DNA from: Hyphomonas oceanitis SCH89
Lineage (GTDB): Bacteria; Pseudomonadota; Alphaproteobacteria; Caulobacterales; Hyphomonadaceae
Length of the DNA stretch: 64,000 nucleotides
Assembly: GCF_000685295.1 (NCBI RefSeq)
Contig: NZ_ARYL01000015.1
Span: forward strand, 1-64,000
Direction of reading: 5' to 3'
This document shows positions 61,695 through 64,000 of this stretch, piece after piece. The position numbers were made by a program, and so were the translations under genes. Every line of letters begins with the position of its first letter. Position 1 is the stretch's first letter. The notes under the pieces are model-generated. The model had not been told where the DNA came from. It did not search any database and saw only the letters and a list, made by a program, of their open reading frames with translations.

Positions 61695-61799
61695 GTCTTG
61701 TTTCGGAACTAATTGACGTGTCGAGTTCCAAATCAGAACGTATAACCATTCTTTCGCCGAGGGGCTTGCCAGTTTCTCAATCCGTGAGACCTTTGGGGC

Positions 61800-62390
61800 A
61801 TGCGCCTCGACGAAAAGGACTTTCACAACGACGTGGTCCGGCTGGATCTGCTGGAGGAGAGCGACCGTGCGCGGCTCGAAGCGTCCGGTGCGGTGAAATC
61901 CATGTGGGACTGGATGCCCGTTATACCCACGGGCACGAGCTTCCACGCCTATTTCGATTTCATGCTGGCGCTGAAGCAACAGGGAACCATTATTCCCTTT
62001 TCTGTTACCCGGCAGTCTGACGGCGCGTTTGCTGGGGTCATTGCGTATCTCGACGTATCGCGCACACATCGACGTGTCGGTGTAGGCTATATATGGCACC
62101 CGCCGGATATGCGGGGCACGGTCGTGCCTGTGGCGACACAAATGGCGATGATTGGCCGGGCGTTCGGTGCCCGTATGCGCCGGATTGAGCTCCCGATTGC
62201 GGCGGCCAATGAACGCGCGATCAGGGCGCTTGAGCGGCTGGGGGCTCGTAAGGAAGGCGTATTGCGCCGGTATGTGCGCCTCGCGGACGGATCCTGGGGC
62301 GATCTGGCGGTGCTTTCCCTCGTGGATGCCGAGATCCGCGGGGCCATCGACCTCCTGAAGGACCGGGTCGCAGAGATGCAGCTGGCTTGA
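61800..62390 (+). CDS. GNAT-family acetyltransferase, RimJ/RimL-like
   Basis: 196 residues. The acetyl-CoA binding core and typical RimL-like stretch VGVGYIWHPPDMRGTVVP and later PIAAANERAIRALERLGARKEGVLRRY are clear. Substrates of this branch are often protein N-termini or small amines; the actual one is unknown. Start ATG 61800 has only a weak ribosome site, and a downstream start is possible. It stands 105 bp after the S9 peptidase and is separated from ffh by 188 bp. Confidence 0.82.
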   Translation: MRLDEKDFHNDVVRLDLLEESDRARLEASGAVKSMWDWMPVIPTGTSFHAYFDFMLALKQQGTIIPFSVTRQSDGAFAGVIAYLDVSRTHRRVGVGYIWHPPDMRGTVVPVATQMAMIGRAFGARMRRIELPIAAANERAIRALERLGARKEGVLRRYVRLADGSWGDLAVLSLVDAEIRGAIDLLKDRVAEMQLA

Positions 62391-62478
62391 CCTAGCGGGC
62401 CCCTCATGCTTTAGGCGCCGCTACATCCGCGCAAAATACAGAAGCGCGCTTTGACTGATCCATGAGGTCAGCGAGGCC

Positions 62479-62508
62479 CCCCGCCCGGCGAAGGTTCGCT
62501 CAGCGGGG
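62479..62508. other. GC-rich hairpin between acetyltransferase and ffh
   Basis: CCCCGC (62479-62484) pairs with GCGGGG (62503-62508), with an inner GCGA-AGGT-TCGC hairpin. No U-tract, so it is not a clear terminator. Position is about 70 bp ahead of the ffh start. Purpose unknown. Confidence 0.35.
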
Positions 62509-62578
62509 CTTCATGCTTTGTGCGTTCGGTTTGAGCGCCTATGTCTGTTCCCGCAGACAAATGGTAAAGGAGTGGCAC

Positions 62579-64000
62579 ATGTTCGACGCATTGAGCGATC
62601 GTCTTGGCGGAATTTTCGACGGTCTGACCGGCCGCGGCGCGCTGTCCGAAAAGGACGTGAATGCTGCGCTGCGCGAAATCCGTGTGGCCCTGCTCGAAGC
62701 TGACGTCGCCCTGCCCGTGGTCAAGGACTTCATCGACAGCGTGCGCACCCGCGCCGTTGGCGAAGAAGTCGTCCGCTCGGTGAAGCCTGGCCAGCAAGTG
62801 GTCAAGATCGTCTATGACGGTCTGGTCGAAATGCTGGGTGGGACGGAGGCTGAAACCGGCTTGCGCGTCGACAATCCGCCCGCGACAATCATGATGGCTG
62901 GTCTTCAGGGCTCGGGTAAGACGACCACGACGGCCAAGATCGCGAAACGCCTGTCGGAAAAACAGCGCAAGCGCGTGTTGCTCGCCTCGCTCGACGTGCG
63001 CCGCCCCGCAGCCATGCAGCAGCTGGCGATCCTTGCCGACCAGTGTGGCGAGAATGTTTCCTCCCTGCCGATCATCGAAGGCCAGCTGCCGGCGGATATT
63101 GCCCGCCGCGCCGTCCAGGCCGCGAAGATCGGCGGCTATGATGTCCTGATCCTCGATACTGCTGGCCGCACAACGATCGACGAGCAGATGATGAGCGAAG
63201 CGGCCGAGATTGCCGACATCGCCAAGCCGTCCGAGACGCTTCTGGTCGCTGACGCCCTGACGGGTCAGGATGCCGTGGAAACCGCACGTCGTTTCCATGA
63301 GCGCCTGCCGCTGACCGGCCTTGTGCTGACACGGATGGACGGCGACGGTCGTGGCGGCGCGGCGCTTTCCATGCGCGCGGTTACCGGCCTGCCGATCAAG
63401 TTCCTCGGTGTGGGCGAAAAGCTCGACGGGCTCGATGCATTCGATGCGAGCCGCGTGGCAGGCCGCATCCTCGGTCAGGGCGACATTGTCAGCCTTGTCG
63501 AAAAAGCCTCCGAGCAGATGGACGCCGAAAAAGCCGAGCGCATGGCCGCGAAGCTCAAGAAAGGCGAATTCGACCTCGAAGACATGGCCGACCAGCTGCG
63601 CCAGATGCAGCGTATGGGCGGCCTTGGCGGCATCATGGGCATGATGCCCGGTGCGCGCAAAGCCAAGGAAGCAATGGCCGGGGCCAATCTCGATGACAAT
63701 GTCCTGAAGCGCCAGGAAGCGATCATTCTGTCGATGACCAAGCAGGAACGCCGCAAGCCGGCGGTTCTCAATGCGTCGCGCCGCAAGCGGATCGCCGCAG
63801 GCTCGGGCACATCGGTTCAGGAAGTGAACAAGCTGCTGAAGATGCACCAGCAGATGGCCGGCATGATGAAGAAGATGCGCACCAAAGGCGGCATGAAAGC
63901 GATGATGGGCGCGGCCTCTCAGGCTGGCATGTCACCGGCTGATCTTGCGCGCATGGGCGGTGGGCAATTGCCGCCGGGCATGGGCTCAGGCGGCATGCCG
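62579..64000 (+). CDS. ffh: signal recognition particle protein Ffh, C-terminus cut by window edge
   Basis: 474 codons are visible from ATG 62579 and the frame is open to the last base; family members are usually about 450-520 residues, so only a short tail is missing. The N domain (about 1-90) begins FDALSDRLGGIFDGLTGRG. The G domain has GLQGSGKTTTTAK (G1) near residue 107, DTAGR (G3) and TRMDGDGRGG (G4). The M domain (about 325 on) is methionine-rich (MGGLGGIMGMMPGARK) and binds 4.5S RNA and signal peptides. It is the co-translational targeting partner of FtsY. An AAAGGAG site precedes the start. Confidence 0.96.
   Translation, partial: MFDALSDRLGGIFDGLTGRGALSEKDVNAALREIRVALLEADVALPVVKDFIDSVRTRAVGEEVVRSVKPGQQVVKIVYDGLVEMLGGTEAETGLRVDNPPATIMMAGLQGSGKTTTTAKIAKRLSEKQRKRVLLASLDVRRPAAMQQLAILADQCGENVSSLPIIEGQLPADIARRAVQAAKIGGYDVLILDTAGRTTIDEQMMSEAAEIADIAKPSETLLVADALTGQDAVETARRFHERLPLTGLVLTRMDGDGRGGAALSMRAVTGLPIKFLGVGEKLDGLDAFDASRVAGRILGQGDIVSLVEKASEQMDAEKAERMAAKLKKGEFDLEDMADQLRQMQRMGGLGGIMGMMPGARKAKEAMAGANLDDNVLKRQEAIILSMTKQERRKPAVLNASRRKRIAAGSGTSVQEVNKLLKMHQQMAGMMKKMRTKGGMKAMMGAASQAGMSPADLARMGGGQLPPGMGSGGMP

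Noticed and set aside
61705-61727. GGAAC near 61705 as an EcfG promoter for the acetyltransferase
   Set aside because: The spacer to a GTT-like element is 14 bp instead of 16-17, and the -10 does not read CGTT.
61705-61729. Inverted GGAACT/AGTTCC pair
   Set aside because: Only 6-bp arms with a 13-bp loop; no U-run, no conservation evidence.
60354-62141. 595-residue minus-strand frame over the S9 peptidase and GNAT genes
   Set aside because: Its translation has no family pattern, and it crosses two well-supported plus-strand genes.
62391-62578. Possible SRP (4.5S) RNA upstream of ffh
   Set aside because: The conserved GGUCAGG...GGAAGC-type core of SRP RNA is not present in this gap.
62468-63847. 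459-residue minus-strand frame over ffh
   Set aside because: Shadow of ffh, whose GTPase motifs are intact on the plus strand.

Overview
The window is 64 kb of GC-rich, tightly packed alphaproteobacterial chromosome carrying the origin of replication. Gene content and order point to the Caulobacterales / Hyphomonadaceae (Hyphomonas-like): hemE, then an intergenic origin, then the PPDK-regulator gene; parA/parB with parS sites nearby; and genes typical of this group (trcR, rcdA, a CenR-type regulator, an NtrZ-like protein, DUF3576, DUF1192). The family assignment is an inference from gene order and protein families, not from a marker-gene search. No rRNA, tRNA, CRISPR array, prophage or insertion sequence was recognised.

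Layout. 1-4.5 kb: a TonB-dependent receptor that stops early, divergent from a TPR-sulfotransferase, then an aldo/keto reductase. 4.5-17 kb: ftsK, a fasciclin protein behind an EcfG-type promoter, amtB, a UbiH-type hydroxylase, a four-gene minus-strand cluster (thioredoxin/TPR chaperone, Lon-substrate-binding protein, Trm112, DUF971), lolA, xthA and a CenR-like response regulator. 17-22 kb: L,D-transpeptidase, PLP-binding protein, ThiE-like protein, a membrane transporter, NtrZ-like protein and a porin. 22-26.6 kb: DUF3576-leuS-lptE-holA on the plus strand. 26.6-36.3 kb: a continuous minus-strand block, hemE-hemH-hemJ-rho-mnmE-mnmG-rsmG-parA-parB, with two perfect parS palindromes in mnmG and rsmG. 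36.30-36.63 kb: the putative oriC, with two exact CtrA sites, seven GANTC (CcrM) sites in 169 bp and degenerate DnaA boxes. 36.6-40.2 kb: ppdk regulator-maf-aroE-coaE-dnaQ with 4-bp overlaps, then secB, a Tim44 protein, mltA and smr. 43-46 kb: cell-cycle genes trcR and rcdA. 46-62.4 kb: mixed metabolism and envelope genes, including an Hsp20 gene with an apparent heat-shock promoter and ROSE-type RNA thermometer, and an exported methyltransferase-like lipoprotein. 62.6 kb to the edge: ffh, cut by the window end.

How it fits together. The central third is an origin and cell-cycle domain: initiation (oriC), segregation (parABS), cell-cycle control (CtrA/CcrM sites, TrcR, RcdA, CenR), division (FtsK) and housekeeping (rho, leuS, dnaQ, holA, secB, ffh). 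The flanks are envelope and stress functions. The best leads are non-coding: the origin, a thermosensor leader, stress promoters, a structured trcR leader, and a dispersed repeat that also forms part of the Smr coding sequence. No novel gene system was found.
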